From Algoriphagus alkaliphilus (lineage in GTDB: Bacteria; Bacteroidota; Bacteroidia; Cytophagales; Cyclobacteriaceae): 64,000 bases of DNA. The notes below the pieces were generated by a model. That model was not told the origin of the DNA. It did no database searches and saw only the letters and a program-made list of their open reading frames with translations. The stretch is from positions 1-64,000 of the forward strand of contig NZ_FMXE01000029.1 in the NCBI RefSeq assembly GCF_900103735.1. The letters run 5' to 3'. Shown in pieces: positions 8,637 to 17,908 of this stretch; position 1 is the first letter of the stretch; each line of letters starts with the position of its first letter. The translations under genes were made by a program, and so were the position numbers.

Positions 8637-9006
8637 TATTATAACCACGAAATTCAATGTTTTTACCACAGAGAAAAAGAGAGAAAGGAGTCCGGAAATT
8701 CTTCCCAAATGGCTCCTCAAAACCATTTGTCCTATTCAATCCTTTTTGAGGGCACAGAGAAAAGCTGAAGCTTTTTGTTGGAATACCATATACATTCCAT
8801 TCTTCAGACTTGCCCAAATTGAGATTATTTAAAAAACTTTAGCGAGCTGGTGACCTCGTAGCAAATTCTCTTTGTGCCCTCTCTTTAAAACTCAGCGAAC
8901 TTGGCGGCAAAAAAAGAAAATTAAGATCATTAATCAGGATCAGCAATCTTTCTTTTTAAATCTTTGCGCCTTGTTGACTTCGTGGCAAAAAATCCCCTTT
9001 AGCTAT
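8637..9006. repeat. Intergenic spacer built of CTTTGCG/TTCGTGGC repeats
   Basis: No gene. It holds several degenerate members of one family: accacgaa..ttttaccacagagaaa at 8641, ctctttgtgccctc..actcagcgaacttggcggc at 8869-8915, and ctttgcgccttgttgacttcgtggcaaaaa at 8961-8990. The same words recur at 4042 and 23571. Confidence 0.6.
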
Positions 9007-10629
9007 TCAGTAGTTTATTTTAGGCTCAATCCACATCAAACCCAAACTCAGCAGCAACCCAATCAACCAAATCCAATTAGATACCTTGACATAAATCTGC
9101 TGATTTTCAACACTTTCGATATCCGAATTGTAAGTCAATGGCCTGATCAAAGCCTGTGCATGGAGACTGGGAAATTCTTCCTTAGAATAAACAAAAACCG
9201 ACAAATCTTCCCCGAAAGCCATCCAACCTACAGAATCAATCTGAACGCTTCCTTTGGCCAAAAAGGGATTGGTCAGCTGTCTGATCAAGTTGACCGAGTC
9301 TTTGCCGAAGTAAATCCATTCCGGTAAACTGTCTCTTTTGTTGAGCTGAAAACCGGATGAAATTCCGGATAAAACCGGTGCAGACACCTTCCAGGATTGC
9401 TGTTCTGACGGCTCCAATTCCCCGAAAACCTCACCCCAAATGGACTCATATTCTTTCTCTTTCCCCTGAAGAAAAAGCGGAAAAGTTGCCTGATACAAAT
9501 TGATTGCGATTTGCATCTCTCCTACCCGCTGAACTGCAATTGCATCCTTTCCAAATACTTTCTGCCCGGATTTTACCAGCCACGAAAATGGGGCAGCTTC
9601 CAGCTGATTGTCCAAAACTCTGCTTTCGCCCTGCCCGCTGCGCTGCAACTGAAAATCTGTTCCGAATAACCGGTTAACCCGACTGATCGTCTCTAAAGGT
9701 TCAGTCAAATTCATCACCACCAAAGCACCAACAGAGTTTTTTGCCCAGTCCTGAATTGCTTTAACTTCCAACTGACTCGGATCAATCAGTCGAATTTGGA
9801 GGGAATCAACTGAAGTTTCTCCACCTTCCAAAATCGTCCCACGGGAAAGCCGAATTTCCTGACTCACCTTCTCGCCTTTGCTTTCGAGCCACTGACTCAG
9901 CACCCTTACTTCCTGACCCGGAAAGGCAAACTGAAAATGGTATTTCTTGGGAGTAGCCGGACCGATAAAGTATCTCAAAACAGCCAGAGAATCCCCGTCG
10001 AACAAAAGTGGTACCTCAGTCCTTCCCAATCCGGCAGTCTCAAACCCGAGTTCTCCTTCATTCCAACCCTTCCTCAAATCTGTACTTGCCAAGGTTGTTT
10101 CTCCCTGCTTGACCTGAAGTTTCACACTGCCTCCTTCGGAAAAAACACGATAGTTCACCCGCTGCTTTTCTCCTTTTCGGACATATCCTTTCCAATTCAA
10201 CTCAGAGATTTCACGATTCTTTTCCGGCAAAATCCATCTTGGATTAAGATCGTGGATTGGATACAAATTTTCTTTCGAAAAAGCTTTTCCCAATAGCAGC
10301 ACCCGGCTTCCATCCGGTTTGAAATCAGCGATTGCTTTGGTTTTTGTTATCCCCAAACTATCCTTCCAATATTGGATTTCGGCTTCTTCCACTTCCTCCG
10401 AATAAACCAAAACCACAGATTTATCGGAAGAAATCTTTCGACTGGGTTGAAGGAGAAAAAGACTCAAAAACAGTCCAAAAAGAAGCAAAAGCCCAGTTTT
10501 GATCAGGATTTTCTGTGCAGAAACTCCACTTTTCCAATTCAGAAAAATCGGAATTCCTCCACTCAAAAATGTCATTCCCAAAATCAGGAACAGGAAAGGC
10601 CAAGGTACCAAAGGAGCAAACTGTATCAT
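9007..10629 (-). CDS. Membrane protein of MoxR/DUF58/BatA-type operon
   Basis: A 540-residue protein with two hydrophobic segments at the N-terminus (PWPFLFLILGMTFLSG and KTGLLLLFGLFLSLFLL) and one at the C-terminus (WIWLIGLLLSLGLMWIE), so a large domain of about 440 residues sits outside the cytoplasm. The topology resembles BatA-like proteins that lack the VWA metal site; no DxSxS motif is seen. It is the last gene of the cluster and overlaps the DUF4175 gene by 4 bp. Role unknown; presumably a structural part of the same envelope complex. Confidence 0.82.
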   Translation of the reverse strand: MIQFAPLVPWPFLFLILGMTFLSGGIPIFLNWKSGVSAQKILIKTGLLLLFGLFLSLFLLQPSRKISSDKSVVLVYSEEVEEAEIQYWKDSLGITKTKAIADFKPDGSRVLLLGKAFSKENLYPIHDLNPRWILPEKNREISELNWKGYVRKGEKQRVNYRVFSEGGSVKLQVKQGETTLASTDLRKGWNEGELGFETAGLGRTEVPLLFDGDSLAVLRYFIGPATPKKYHFQFAFPGQEVRVLSQWLESKGEKVSQEIRLSRGTILEGGETSVDSLQIRLIDPSQLEVKAIQDWAKNSVGALVVMNLTEPLETISRVNRLFGTDFQLQRSGQGESRVLDNQLEAAPFSWLVKSGQKVFGKDAIAVQRVGEMQIAINLYQATFPLFLQGKEKEYESIWGEVFGELEPSEQQSWKVSAPVLSGISSGFQLNKRDSLPEWIYFGKDSVNLIRQLTNPFLAKGSVQIDSVGWMAFGEDLSVFVYSKEEFPSLHAQALIRPLTYNSDIESVENQQIYVKVSNWIWLIGLLLSLGLMWIEPKINY

Positions 10630-12800
10630 TTTAATTTTCTCCGAAATGCGTCTTTCAATGAGTTCGGAGCCAAATAGGATGCCCCGGTATTTTTATAGCT
10701 GCCGGCAAAAGGATAAAGCTTTTCTGACAAAACCGCTCTCCCTTGCGTGTCCAACTGGCCCGACTCCAACTCCCGTAAATGCAACAGAAACTTTAAGTCT
10801 TTCAATCCGGTATATTCCATCCGCCGACTCCAAATCTCCCCAAGTTCACGGACAGTTTGGCGATCAGCAGCCGTAAGCTCGGACTTTGCAAGTATGCCAA
10901 GAACCTTTGCGGCATATGGCTCGATTTGTTTTTCCAATTCAATCAATTCCCTTTTCATCCGGGCATCCAAGTCTTTCAATTCTCCGGTCAGGCGCTTTTC
11001 CTTCTCCTTAATCGGTGGCGGGTCATAGCTAGTCCGCTTTACATAGACTCTGGATTTTTGCTGCACAGTCTTCAGGTATTCCAAGGCTTTAAGCTGAAAT
11101 GGAAGTGACTTCTCCGGCTCGAAAAGCCGCAAATAGAGTTCCGCTTGCCACATTTGCTCCAAAGCCGCTTTCAGGGCGCCTTTTGTCGATTGCTCAAAAT
11201 AGGTGTTGACCTCCTCCGAATCATGGGAATGCATGTACTCGCTCAGCAAGCTTTCGATCCCTGCGCCGGTGGTAGTTTCGGCCACTTCTTCTTCCGCATG
11301 GGAATGCCCTGCATGGGATTCGCCTGCCTCGATTCCGTTTTCACCTTCCTGATCATGAAGGTGCATGTAACCACTCAGCAGGTCTCCTCCTTCGACTTCC
11401 ATACTTCCACCACCTGCACTTGATTCAAATTCTTCCCCCATGTACTGCCCGTAGCGCAGACGAAGCAACTTTTGGTCATAACCGATTTCGTTGGAAGTAA
11501 AGCCAAATTCCTTGGCTGTCTTCTTTGACTTTTCAGCAATCAACTTTTCGGTGTCGATGATAATCTGCCGCTGACTGCGGAAGTATTCCGGTAAAAATTG
11601 GACCACCATCCCTTCCAAAGCCGCATCACTTTGGTCGTTTTCATCAACAAATTTGATGAAATAGGTGTCTGTTCGGGAAATATTCGCCTCGGGCTGCTTG
11701 TTGTCCACGGCTACCCAATAGTAATAGAGTTCATCTCCGGGCCGAAAATCCAAGGCTTTCAGATCCAACAGATAGCTAGCCTCTTTTTCTTTGAAAGCTT
11801 GGGTCAAAACCGGAAAGCGACTTTCTCGGAACTTGACATTTTCTCCTTTTCCCCGTGCCAAAGTGGCGACAAGAAACACCTCATTCACCTGGAAATCATC
11901 GCTGATTTTAGCCTTTAGATTAAGTGATGTTGGGTTTTTTGGAAAATGGTAGCGGTAGATCTCCTTTTCCGCAGGAATGATTTGAGGACTCTGATCTTCA
12001 GTAGCCTCCAAGGTGTAAAAGTCACTTTCAAACACCTTCGTGCTATCCCGAAAGGCTTGAATCGAATAAATACCGGAACTGACCAACTGCTCAGTCAACT
12101 CGAAACTTTTATTTTTTGGAGCAAACGGAAGCTTTTCTCCTACGGAATTGACCAGAAAAACTTCCAAATCAGACGCTTCCTCAAAACCTATGTTCCAGGT
12201 GAGCAAAGATCTTTTTACAGCTTTGGCCCCGAGTGCTTGTTGAGTTGAAACCGGAAGTTTGGTATACGCCGGTGGCTGGATTCTTAGCCGGGTTTGATTT
12301 AAAAAGATGCCTTTTTCATTTGTGGCCACTGTGATAAATTCAGTTTTTTCAAGAGTATTTTCTTGAATTGCAGCACTTGAAAAATCAAATAGATTAAATC
12401 CTACATAGGCGGATACAATTATAGCAAAACCAAGTAGATACGGCATCAAACCACGCTGCACCACCCAAAGTTGAGGAGGGATCTGTCTGGAAATCCGCTC
12501 AATCTGAAGTTGATCCGCGATGCTGAAGCTTTGCTTTTGCAAGAGTTCCAAGCTAAACTCCAATCCTTTGACTTCCTCATGCAATAGCTGAAGCGCCAAG
12601 TTTCTTCGACTATTGAAAGCTCCCAAAAGCCAGGCAAAACCAAGGGTTGCCACTGAAGCGAATCCACCTGACCACACCAAGTCCGAAGTGAAAACCCAAG
12701 CCAAAAAACCAATTCCAAGCCCCAAAACCAAGGCTTTGGCCAAGGCATTGAGCTGCAACTGCAACTCCAAAAAGCGTATGGATTGTTGAAGCTTTTTCAC
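10626..12800 (-). CDS. DUF4175 family membrane protein with His-rich insert
   Basis: A 724-residue protein with two N-terminal membrane helices (ALVLGLGIGFLAWVF, SVATLGFAWLLGAF) and a third near residue 125 (YLLGFAIIVSAYVGF), then a large periplasmic region with long charged helices, as in the DUF4175 family. Unusual is a segment around residues 470-530: LLSGYMHLHDQEGENG and LLSEYMHSHDSEEVNT are an internal duplication, and between them lies ESHAGHSHAEEE, giving many His and Glu that could bind metal. Overlaps both neighbours by 4 bp, so it is translationally coupled. Family call from layout and operon context; function unknown. Confidence 0.85.
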   Translation of the reverse strand: MKKLQQSIRFLELQLQLNALAKALVLGLGIGFLAWVFTSDLVWSGGFASVATLGFAWLLGAFNSRRNLALQLLHEEVKGLEFSLELLQKQSFSIADQLQIERISRQIPPQLWVVQRGLMPYLLGFAIIVSAYVGFNLFDFSSAAIQENTLEKTEFITVATNEKGIFLNQTRLRIQPPAYTKLPVSTQQALGAKAVKRSLLTWNIGFEEASDLEVFLVNSVGEKLPFAPKNKSFELTEQLVSSGIYSIQAFRDSTKVFESDFYTLEATEDQSPQIIPAEKEIYRYHFPKNPTSLNLKAKISDDFQVNEVFLVATLARGKGENVKFRESRFPVLTQAFKEKEASYLLDLKALDFRPGDELYYYWVAVDNKQPEANISRTDTYFIKFVDENDQSDAALEGMVVQFLPEYFRSQRQIIIDTEKLIAEKSKKTAKEFGFTSNEIGYDQKLLRLRYGQYMGEEFESSAGGGSMEVEGGDLLSGYMHLHDQEGENGIEAGESHAGHSHAEEEVAETTTGAGIESLLSEYMHSHDSEEVNTYFEQSTKGALKAALEQMWQAELYLRLFEPEKSLPFQLKALEYLKTVQQKSRVYVKRTSYDPPPIKEKEKRLTGELKDLDARMKRELIELEKQIEPYAAKVLGILAKSELTAADRQTVRELGEIWSRRMEYTGLKDLKFLLHLRELESGQLDTQGRAVLSEKLYPFAGSYKNTGASYLAPNSLKDAFRRKLK

Positions 12801-13963
12801 AGGTTGTTTCGATAGGCTAGGTAGCGCTCCAGGCCAAATAAGACCAGAAACAAAATCAACAGGATGGAATTCGAATTGGGCAAAATGGCCGTTTTGGATT
12901 CGGAGATTTTGATAAACCGCTGCGCCAACTGACTATTCGAAAGTCTTGCTTCCTTGGGATGAATACCCAAGAAGTCCACCAAAGGTTCGAGTATCAGGCT
13001 AGGCAAAAGTCCTTTTTCGATCACCTCATCCCAATTCATTCCAGCCCTATGCGCCAGAACGTTGACATTCCCGGGAAATATTTCCCGCACTGATTTGGAG
13101 ATCAGATAGAGTTTATCCTTTGCAAAAGATTCTGGGATTTGATCCATCAAAACCACTAATTCACCATCCTCCACTTTAGAAAAAGACAAACCATACACTT
13201 CCTCAATCGCTTCCAATGCCGCCAAAAACTGAGCTTGTGTTTCCTGATTTTCAGACAAAATCCGAAACTTAACCGAGCCTGAATAAACCGGATTTTTAAC
13301 CGGAATTTCTGCCGGATCTGAAATCAACTGAAGTAATCCACTTTCATTTACCCCAAGAAATCGCCCGGAATCCAAGGCAATCCGAGCACTTGAATTTCTT
13401 CGATTATCCAAAGTCTGACTATGCAAAACCGGAATTTCGGGGACATAATGCAATTCATTCCCAAATTCACCGGAAAGCCCGGATGCATAAATGTGAAGCG
13501 AGTCCAATCTTTTGGGCAATTGATCCAAAGCATGCTGAATCAAAGTTGGTTCAGCTTTTCCATCGGGTAAAACTCCCGCTTCATAGACCGGCAAGTTTTC
13601 TGTAAGCCAATAAACCTGCTCCCCTTTAGTCAGCGCTTGTTCCAATTCAAACCGAAACTCGGCCTCGACACTCGGATTTGGAATAACCAAGTGTACTACC
13701 GGTTTTCCTTCATTTTTCCCCAAATAATCAAACCAAAACCCAACCGCAAGTAAAACCAAAACCAGGAAAAGCAGCGTCCGAACCAGCAGCAAAAGCAATT
13801 GTTCCAACTTGATGGATCGGCTGGATTGAGACTCCTCTGTACTTAACCAATTCATTGCAGCCCAGTCCAAAACTTTTCCCCGCCGCCCATTCCACAAATG
13901 GATCAGTACCGGAATACTCAGCCCTAACAAACCCCAAAGAAATATAGGCTGCAGAGCTTCCAT
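12797..13963 (-). CDS. BatA-domain membrane protein
   Basis: A 388-residue protein starting with the BatA N-terminal domain: MEALQPIFLWGLLGLSIPVLIHLWNGRRGKVLDW, then the amphipathic segment and second helix (LEQLLLLLVRTLLFLVLVLLAVGFW). The middle is periplasmic and lacks a VWA MIDAS motif; a C-terminal helix (SNSILLILFLVLFGLERYLA) closes it. It overlaps DUF58 by one base and DUF4175 by 4 bp. In Bacteroidota, BatA-type proteins occur with MoxR and DUF58 in clusters first linked to aerotolerance; here the role is inferred to be envelope stress or complex assembly. Confidence 0.86.
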   Translation of the reverse strand: MEALQPIFLWGLLGLSIPVLIHLWNGRRGKVLDWAAMNWLSTEESQSSRSIKLEQLLLLLVRTLLFLVLVLLAVGFWFDYLGKNEGKPVVHLVIPNPSVEAEFRFELEQALTKGEQVYWLTENLPVYEAGVLPDGKAEPTLIQHALDQLPKRLDSLHIYASGLSGEFGNELHYVPEIPVLHSQTLDNRRNSSARIALDSGRFLGVNESGLLQLISDPAEIPVKNPVYSGSVKFRILSENQETQAQFLAALEAIEEVYGLSFSKVEDGELVVLMDQIPESFAKDKLYLISKSVREIFPGNVNVLAHRAGMNWDEVIEKGLLPSLILEPLVDFLGIHPKEARLSNSQLAQRFIKISESKTAILPNSNSILLILFLVLFGLERYLAYRNNL

Positions 13964-14829
13964 CAGGAGATTTTCTTAAGGTTGAGGATTTTTCGGGCTA
14001 CCGTAGCCAAAGGAGTCTGCATGGATTCACGCAGTAAATGCACCTGAGGCTGTTGGAATCTTACATCCAGATGATTCAGGTAGGTTTGGAAGTTCCTGCG
14101 GAATTCAGCTTTCAGCACCTGCCCATCCCGCACCAATTCCCGGCCGCTTTCCAGATCCCGAAACACCAGATTTCCTTGCAGGTTAAAGTCCAGCTCCTGC
14201 TCGCCGAGAAGCTGAACCAGCATGAGTTCTTTGCGGGGATGACGGAAACTCTCCACCAAATTTTCCCATTCCTCATTTTTCTGAAGAAAGTCCGACACCC
14301 AGACGATCAACTCCCGATTTCGATCGATCGGCAGAGTTGGTTGGGCCACATCCAAAGGCCAGGAACCACTGGCTTTTTCCTGCTCCAGGTAATACAAAAT
14401 CCGATGAAAGCTCTTCGGAGTCGGAGCTACTTTTTGGGTAAATTCTCCTTCTTTCAGCGTGTAATAACTCAGGGAATCCCCTTGCAAATAGCCTAAATAG
14501 GCCAGAGAGGCCAAGAGGTTTTTTGCATATTCGAGACGGGAAAAACCGCCATCCGAGTAATTCATCGAACCTGACAAATCCAAAATCAGACTGATGTGAA
14601 GATTGCTATCTGTGGTGGATTCCTTCACCATGTATTTGCCGGATCGGGAAAAATACTTCCAGTCAATCCGTTTGGGATCATCGCCCGGCTGATAGTGCCG
14701 GTATTGCTCAAACTCGCTCCCCACTCCCACCCGGATGCCCGAGTGGATCCCCTGCCGCAGCTGTTCGCTGATCAGGCGTGCGGAAAGACGCAGATCCTTG
14801 AGTTTGATGATCTCCAGATTACTTGGCAT
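13963..14829 (-). CDS. DUF58 domain protein
   Basis: A 288-residue soluble protein with the DUF58 signature EFEQYRHYQPGDDPKRIDWKYF around residues 40-61, followed by a VWA-like fold with DLSGSM (about residue 90). DUF58 proteins are usual partners of MoxR ATPases, which are thought to load or activate VWA-type clients. Its start overlaps the end of the MoxR gene by 11 bp, and it is coupled to the BatA-like gene. No signal peptide, so it should be cytoplasmic. Confidence 0.93.
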   Translation of the reverse strand: MPSNLEIIKLKDLRLSARLISEQLRQGIHSGIRVGVGSEFEQYRHYQPGDDPKRIDWKYFSRSGKYMVKESTTDSNLHISLILDLSGSMNYSDGGFSRLEYAKNLLASLAYLGYLQGDSLSYYTLKEGEFTQKVAPTPKSFHRILYYLEQEKASGSWPLDVAQPTLPIDRNRELIVWVSDFLQKNEEWENLVESFRHPRKELMLVQLLGEQELDFNLQGNLVFRDLESGRELVRDGQVLKAEFRRNFQTYLNHLDVRFQQPQVHLLRESMQTPLATVARKILNLKKIS

Positions 14830-15811
14830 GAATCGGAACCTGTTCGACGATTTTTGAAATGATGAAATCCGTGTCCAATTGCTCGGCCTCGGCTTTGAAA
14901 TGAAGCGAAATTCGGTGCCTTAGAACCGGATAAACCAAGTATTGGATGTCCTCAGGAATCACCGAAAAGCGTCCTTTTACCAGTGCTCTCGCTTTGGCAC
15001 AAAGGATCAGGGCCTGTCCTGCCCGGGTTCCTGCACCCCATTCCACATAAGATTTAACCTCCGGCACCTGGGTACTTTCCAATCGAGTCGCCCGGATCAA
15101 TCGGGTAATGTAACCCAAAAGCGCAGAGTCCAAATGAACCTCACGTGTCAGTTGCTGAAGTTTTATGATCTCCTCAGCTGAGATCATTTTGTTGATTTGA
15201 GCTTTGTAGGTACCCGTAGTCTTTTCAAGAACTTCCAGCTCTTCCTGCTCGCTCGGATAGCCAAGCTTGATGTAGAGTAAAAAACGATCCAACTGAGCTT
15301 CGGGAAGCGGATAGGTTCCGCTTTGCTCGATGGGATTTTGCGTGGCAATGATCAAAAAAGGATTGGGCAAGCTGTAGTTTTTACCGCCATAGGTCACCAC
15401 TTTCTCCTGCATGGCTTCCAGCAAGGCAGCCTGAGTTTTGGGAGGGGTCCTGTTGATCTCATCAGCCAAGACCATATTGGCGAAGATGGGCCCTTGGGTA
15501 AACTGGAAAAACTTCCTGCCGGTGCTGTGGTCTTCCTCCAGAATTTCTGTTCCGAGGATGTCGCCCGGCATCAGGTCCGGTGTGAACTGAATTCGGCGAA
15601 ACTGAAGTTCCATCACCTCGGACATGGTTTTCACCATAAGCGTTTTGGCCAAACCCGGAACTCCTTCCAGCAGGCAATGTCCACCGGCAAGCAGGGTTAT
15701 GATCACCTCGTCCAAGACTTCCTCTTGACCGACGATGACTTTGGCGATTTCTTTTTTGAGCAGTGGAAGCTTGTCCACCAAGGTTTGGTATTGTTTCAGT
15801 TCAGTTTCCAA
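14819..15811 (-). CDS. MoxR-family AAA+ ATPase
   Basis: A 330-residue ATPase with Walker A GVPGLAKT at residues 50-57, Walker B LADEINR at 115-121 and the sensor segment IIATQNPIEQSGTYPLPEAQLDRFL, typical of MoxR. MoxR ATPases act as chaperones that activate VWA/DUF58 partner proteins, which are encoded directly downstream. It begins 6 bp after the DUF4159 stop and overlaps DUF58 by 11 bp, so the six genes from 16438 to 9007 form one operon. Confidence 0.96.
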   Translation of the reverse strand: METELKQYQTLVDKLPLLKKEIAKVIVGQEEVLDEVIITLLAGGHCLLEGVPGLAKTLMVKTMSEVMELQFRRIQFTPDLMPGDILGTEILEEDHSTGRKFFQFTQGPIFANMVLADEINRTPPKTQAALLEAMQEKVVTYGGKNYSLPNPFLIIATQNPIEQSGTYPLPEAQLDRFLLYIKLGYPSEQEELEVLEKTTGTYKAQINKMISAEEIIKLQQLTREVHLDSALLGYITRLIRATRLESTQVPEVKSYVEWGAGTRAGQALILCAKARALVKGRFSVIPEDIQYLVYPVLRHRISLHFKAEAEQLDTDFIISKIVEQVPIHAK

Positions 15812-15817
15812 GAGGTA

Positions 15818-16438
15818 TTAGGTTAAAGCGTACACCACGATGTTAACTCCAAAACGGGTGTTGTCGATTTTGAGGAAGCGCTTGTTGCGAAAGTCGTAAT
15901 CCCACTCGCAGCCATAGTCTTTGTTGCTGTAGAGCACTCCGATTCGACCGTTGAATTGGATGGCTTTGAGGTAATCATGCACCAGGTCATCTCCCCAGCC
16001 ATTCAACTCGAAAGAAGTGGTGGGTGGCCCGTCTTCAAAGTTGAAAAAGCAGCGGTAGATCCAATGGTCATTGGGGATTTTTTGAAGTGCATCGGGACCG
16101 AAAGTCCGGCTCATCTCTTCTTCAAAAGATTTGGCAAAAAGCCCGTCAATGTCATGATTACAATCATCGACAAATACAAATCCCCCCTGTTCGACATAAG
16201 TTTTGAAGTTTTTCCGCTCCTGCTGAGAAAACTCCACCAGCTTGTGTCCACTTAGGTAGCAAAAGGGACTTTTGAAAATCTCTTCGCTGCTGAGCTCCAC
16301 GATTTTCTCCTTTTCATCCACCGGGATCGTGGTGTACTCCACCAGGCTATTGATGAGATTGGAAGGCATGCGCTGATCCGTATCCCAATTGCCGGAGTTG
16401 TATTTGAGGCGAGTGAAGAAAAAGTTGGTTGCTTTCAT
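15818..16438 (-). CDS. DUF4159 domain protein, first gene of MoxR operon
   Basis: A 206-residue protein matching DUF4159: FFFTRLKYNSGNWDTDQRMPSNLINSLVEYTTI at the start, FKTYVEQGGFVFVDDCNHDID in the middle and GRIGVLYSNKDYGCEWDYD near the end. The fold is predicted to be a glutamine-amidotransferase-like flavodoxin-type domain; a catalytic role is not established. Members often stand next to MoxR, DUF58, BatA and DUF4175 genes, as here. Its leader contains a long fold-back repeat (16441-16569). Confidence 0.88.
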   Translation of the reverse strand: MKATNFFFTRLKYNSGNWDTDQRMPSNLINSLVEYTTIPVDEKEKIVELSSEEIFKSPFCYLSGHKLVEFSQQERKNFKTYVEQGGFVFVDDCNHDIDGLFAKSFEEEMSRTFGPDALQKIPNDHWIYRCFFNFEDGPPTTSFELNGWGDDLVHDYLKAIQFNGRIGVLYSNKDYGCEWDYDFRNKRFLKIDNTRFGVNIVVYALT

Positions 16439-16440
16439 TG

Positions 16441-16569
16441 GTCAACAGTCCACGGTCGACAGACCACAGCTGATTTTCTTTCATTTTAAATAACAAATCC
16501 ACAGACCAAGATTTTAGGAATTCACTCCGATAGTGAAAACCCGTCGTCCGTGGTCTGTGGACTGTTGAC
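16441..16569. repeat. Fold-back repeat of the TGTGGACTGTTGAC family
   Basis: GTCAACAGTCCAC (16441-16453) and GTGGACTGTTGAC (16557-16569) are perfect 13-base inverted arms, and inner words (gtcgacagaccacag, ccgtggtctgtgg) also pair. It fills the space between the DUF4159 start codon and the PmbA stop codon. The same word recurs at 36321. Confidence 0.85.
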
Positions 16570-16574
16570 AAAAC

Positions 16575-17891
16575 TTAAACAGCGTCCGACAAACTGGTAA
16601 ACGTAAAGTCCCTGATTTTCATCGGTGGTACCATGTTTCCACTGGTTCGCTCCGGCTTACCCATTGACTCTATGTTGTTCAGCATGATAATGGGGCTTTC
16701 GTTGAAACGGAAGTTTTTCACCGGGAACTTGATCTGACCATTTTCGATGTAGAAAGTACCATCACGGGTCAGTCCTGTGTAGAGCAAGGTCTGTGGATCT
16801 ACTGCTCGGATGTACCAGAATCGGGTTACCAAGATTCCTCTTTCCGTATTTCGGATCATTTCAGGAAGTGATTCATTGCCTCCGGCAAAAATAAATCCCT
16901 GAGGTCTCGCCACTGGCTGAACACCCTGCTTTTCTGCCCAATATCTGGAATAGAACATGTTTTTGACAGCTCCATTTTCCACCCAAGTGGTTTTTTCCAA
17001 AGGAAATCCATCTCCAGACCAAGGCGCTGAAGGAATCTCAGGATGAGCTGGATCGGAATAAATGTTTACCCGTTCATCGAATAGCTTTTCGCCCAACTTC
17101 GTTCCTCCTCCTTTTTTGCTTAGGAAGCTTCTCCCCTCGTCAGCACTTCGAGCATCCATTCCTGAAGCAAGAAGTCTCAGCAAATCATTTGCAGCCATTG
17201 GCTCCAAAATCACGGTATATTTTCCGGGTTCGATTGCCTGAGCATTGACAGAAGCCATTGCTTTTTGCGCAGCTACATTGGTCACTTCACCGGCTTTAAG
17301 CAAAGCCGCATCATTGAAGTCGCGACCCGCGTAGCCGGAACCCGTCCCATCCGCAGAGCGAACGGTCACTGTGAAGTCCACGCTGGTGCTTTGGTTGTAT
17401 CCAAAAAGCCCTTTGCTATTTCCCGTAGCCACAAATCCGGAGAAATCCTCCAGGTACCCCGCGGCCGTCAGGTTATTGTCCACGCAAGGCTTGATGCTGT
17501 CCACTGCCAACTGTGCCCGGTAATCGGGATTGATGGAGTCCGTTGCTTTCGCAAAAGTGCGGGAAGTGCCATAATTCTGAGGGCCGAGCATTGGCATGTA
17601 TTCCGGGTTTTCCGGCGCCAAAACTGCAATCTCTTCTGCCCGGGAAACGGCCTTTTTCAATGACTCGTCATCCAGCTCGTTGATGCTGGTAGAGCCTGAT
17701 TTTTTTCCATAAACCGAAGTGATGCTGAGGCTGATTTCATCAGATTCACCACTGGTGTTTACTGTATTTCTTGCATAGCGGATGTTGCCGGTTCGTCCAC
17801 CACGAATGCTGACCTCGGTTTCATCGGCTTTAGCATAAGACAAAACTTTATCTATTATCGCTTTAGCCTCTTGTTGAGTTAGTATAGCCAT
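16575..17891 (-). CDS. pmbA: TldE/PmbA-like metalloprotease subunit
   Basis: A 438-residue protein of the TldD/PmbA family, the PmbA (TldE) type: no HExxxH zinc motif, but the family N-terminal fold (ADETEVSIRGGRTGNIRYARN) and the conserved C-terminal half (EPGKYTVILEPMAANDLLRLL, FPVKNFRFNES). In E. coli TldD and TldE form a heterodimeric protease that degrades unfolded peptides and processes microcin B17 and CcdA; TldE lacks the metal ligands. It lies 17 bp after the tldD-like gene and is surely co-expressed with it. Confidence 0.94.
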   Translation of the reverse strand: MAILTQQEAKAIIDKVLSYAKADETEVSIRGGRTGNIRYARNTVNTSGESDEISLSITSVYGKKSGSTSINELDDESLKKAVSRAEEIAVLAPENPEYMPMLGPQNYGTSRTFAKATDSINPDYRAQLAVDSIKPCVDNNLTAAGYLEDFSGFVATGNSKGLFGYNQSTSVDFTVTVRSADGTGSGYAGRDFNDAALLKAGEVTNVAAQKAMASVNAQAIEPGKYTVILEPMAANDLLRLLASGMDARSADEGRSFLSKKGGGTKLGEKLFDERVNIYSDPAHPEIPSAPWSGDGFPLEKTTWVENGAVKNMFYSRYWAEKQGVQPVARPQGFIFAGGNESLPEMIRNTERGILVTRFWYIRAVDPQTLLYTGLTRDGTFYIENGQIKFPVKNFRFNESPIIMLNNIESMGKPERTSGNMVPPMKIRDFTFTSLSDAV

Positions 17892-17908
17892 AGTAATGAT
17901 GTTGAGGA

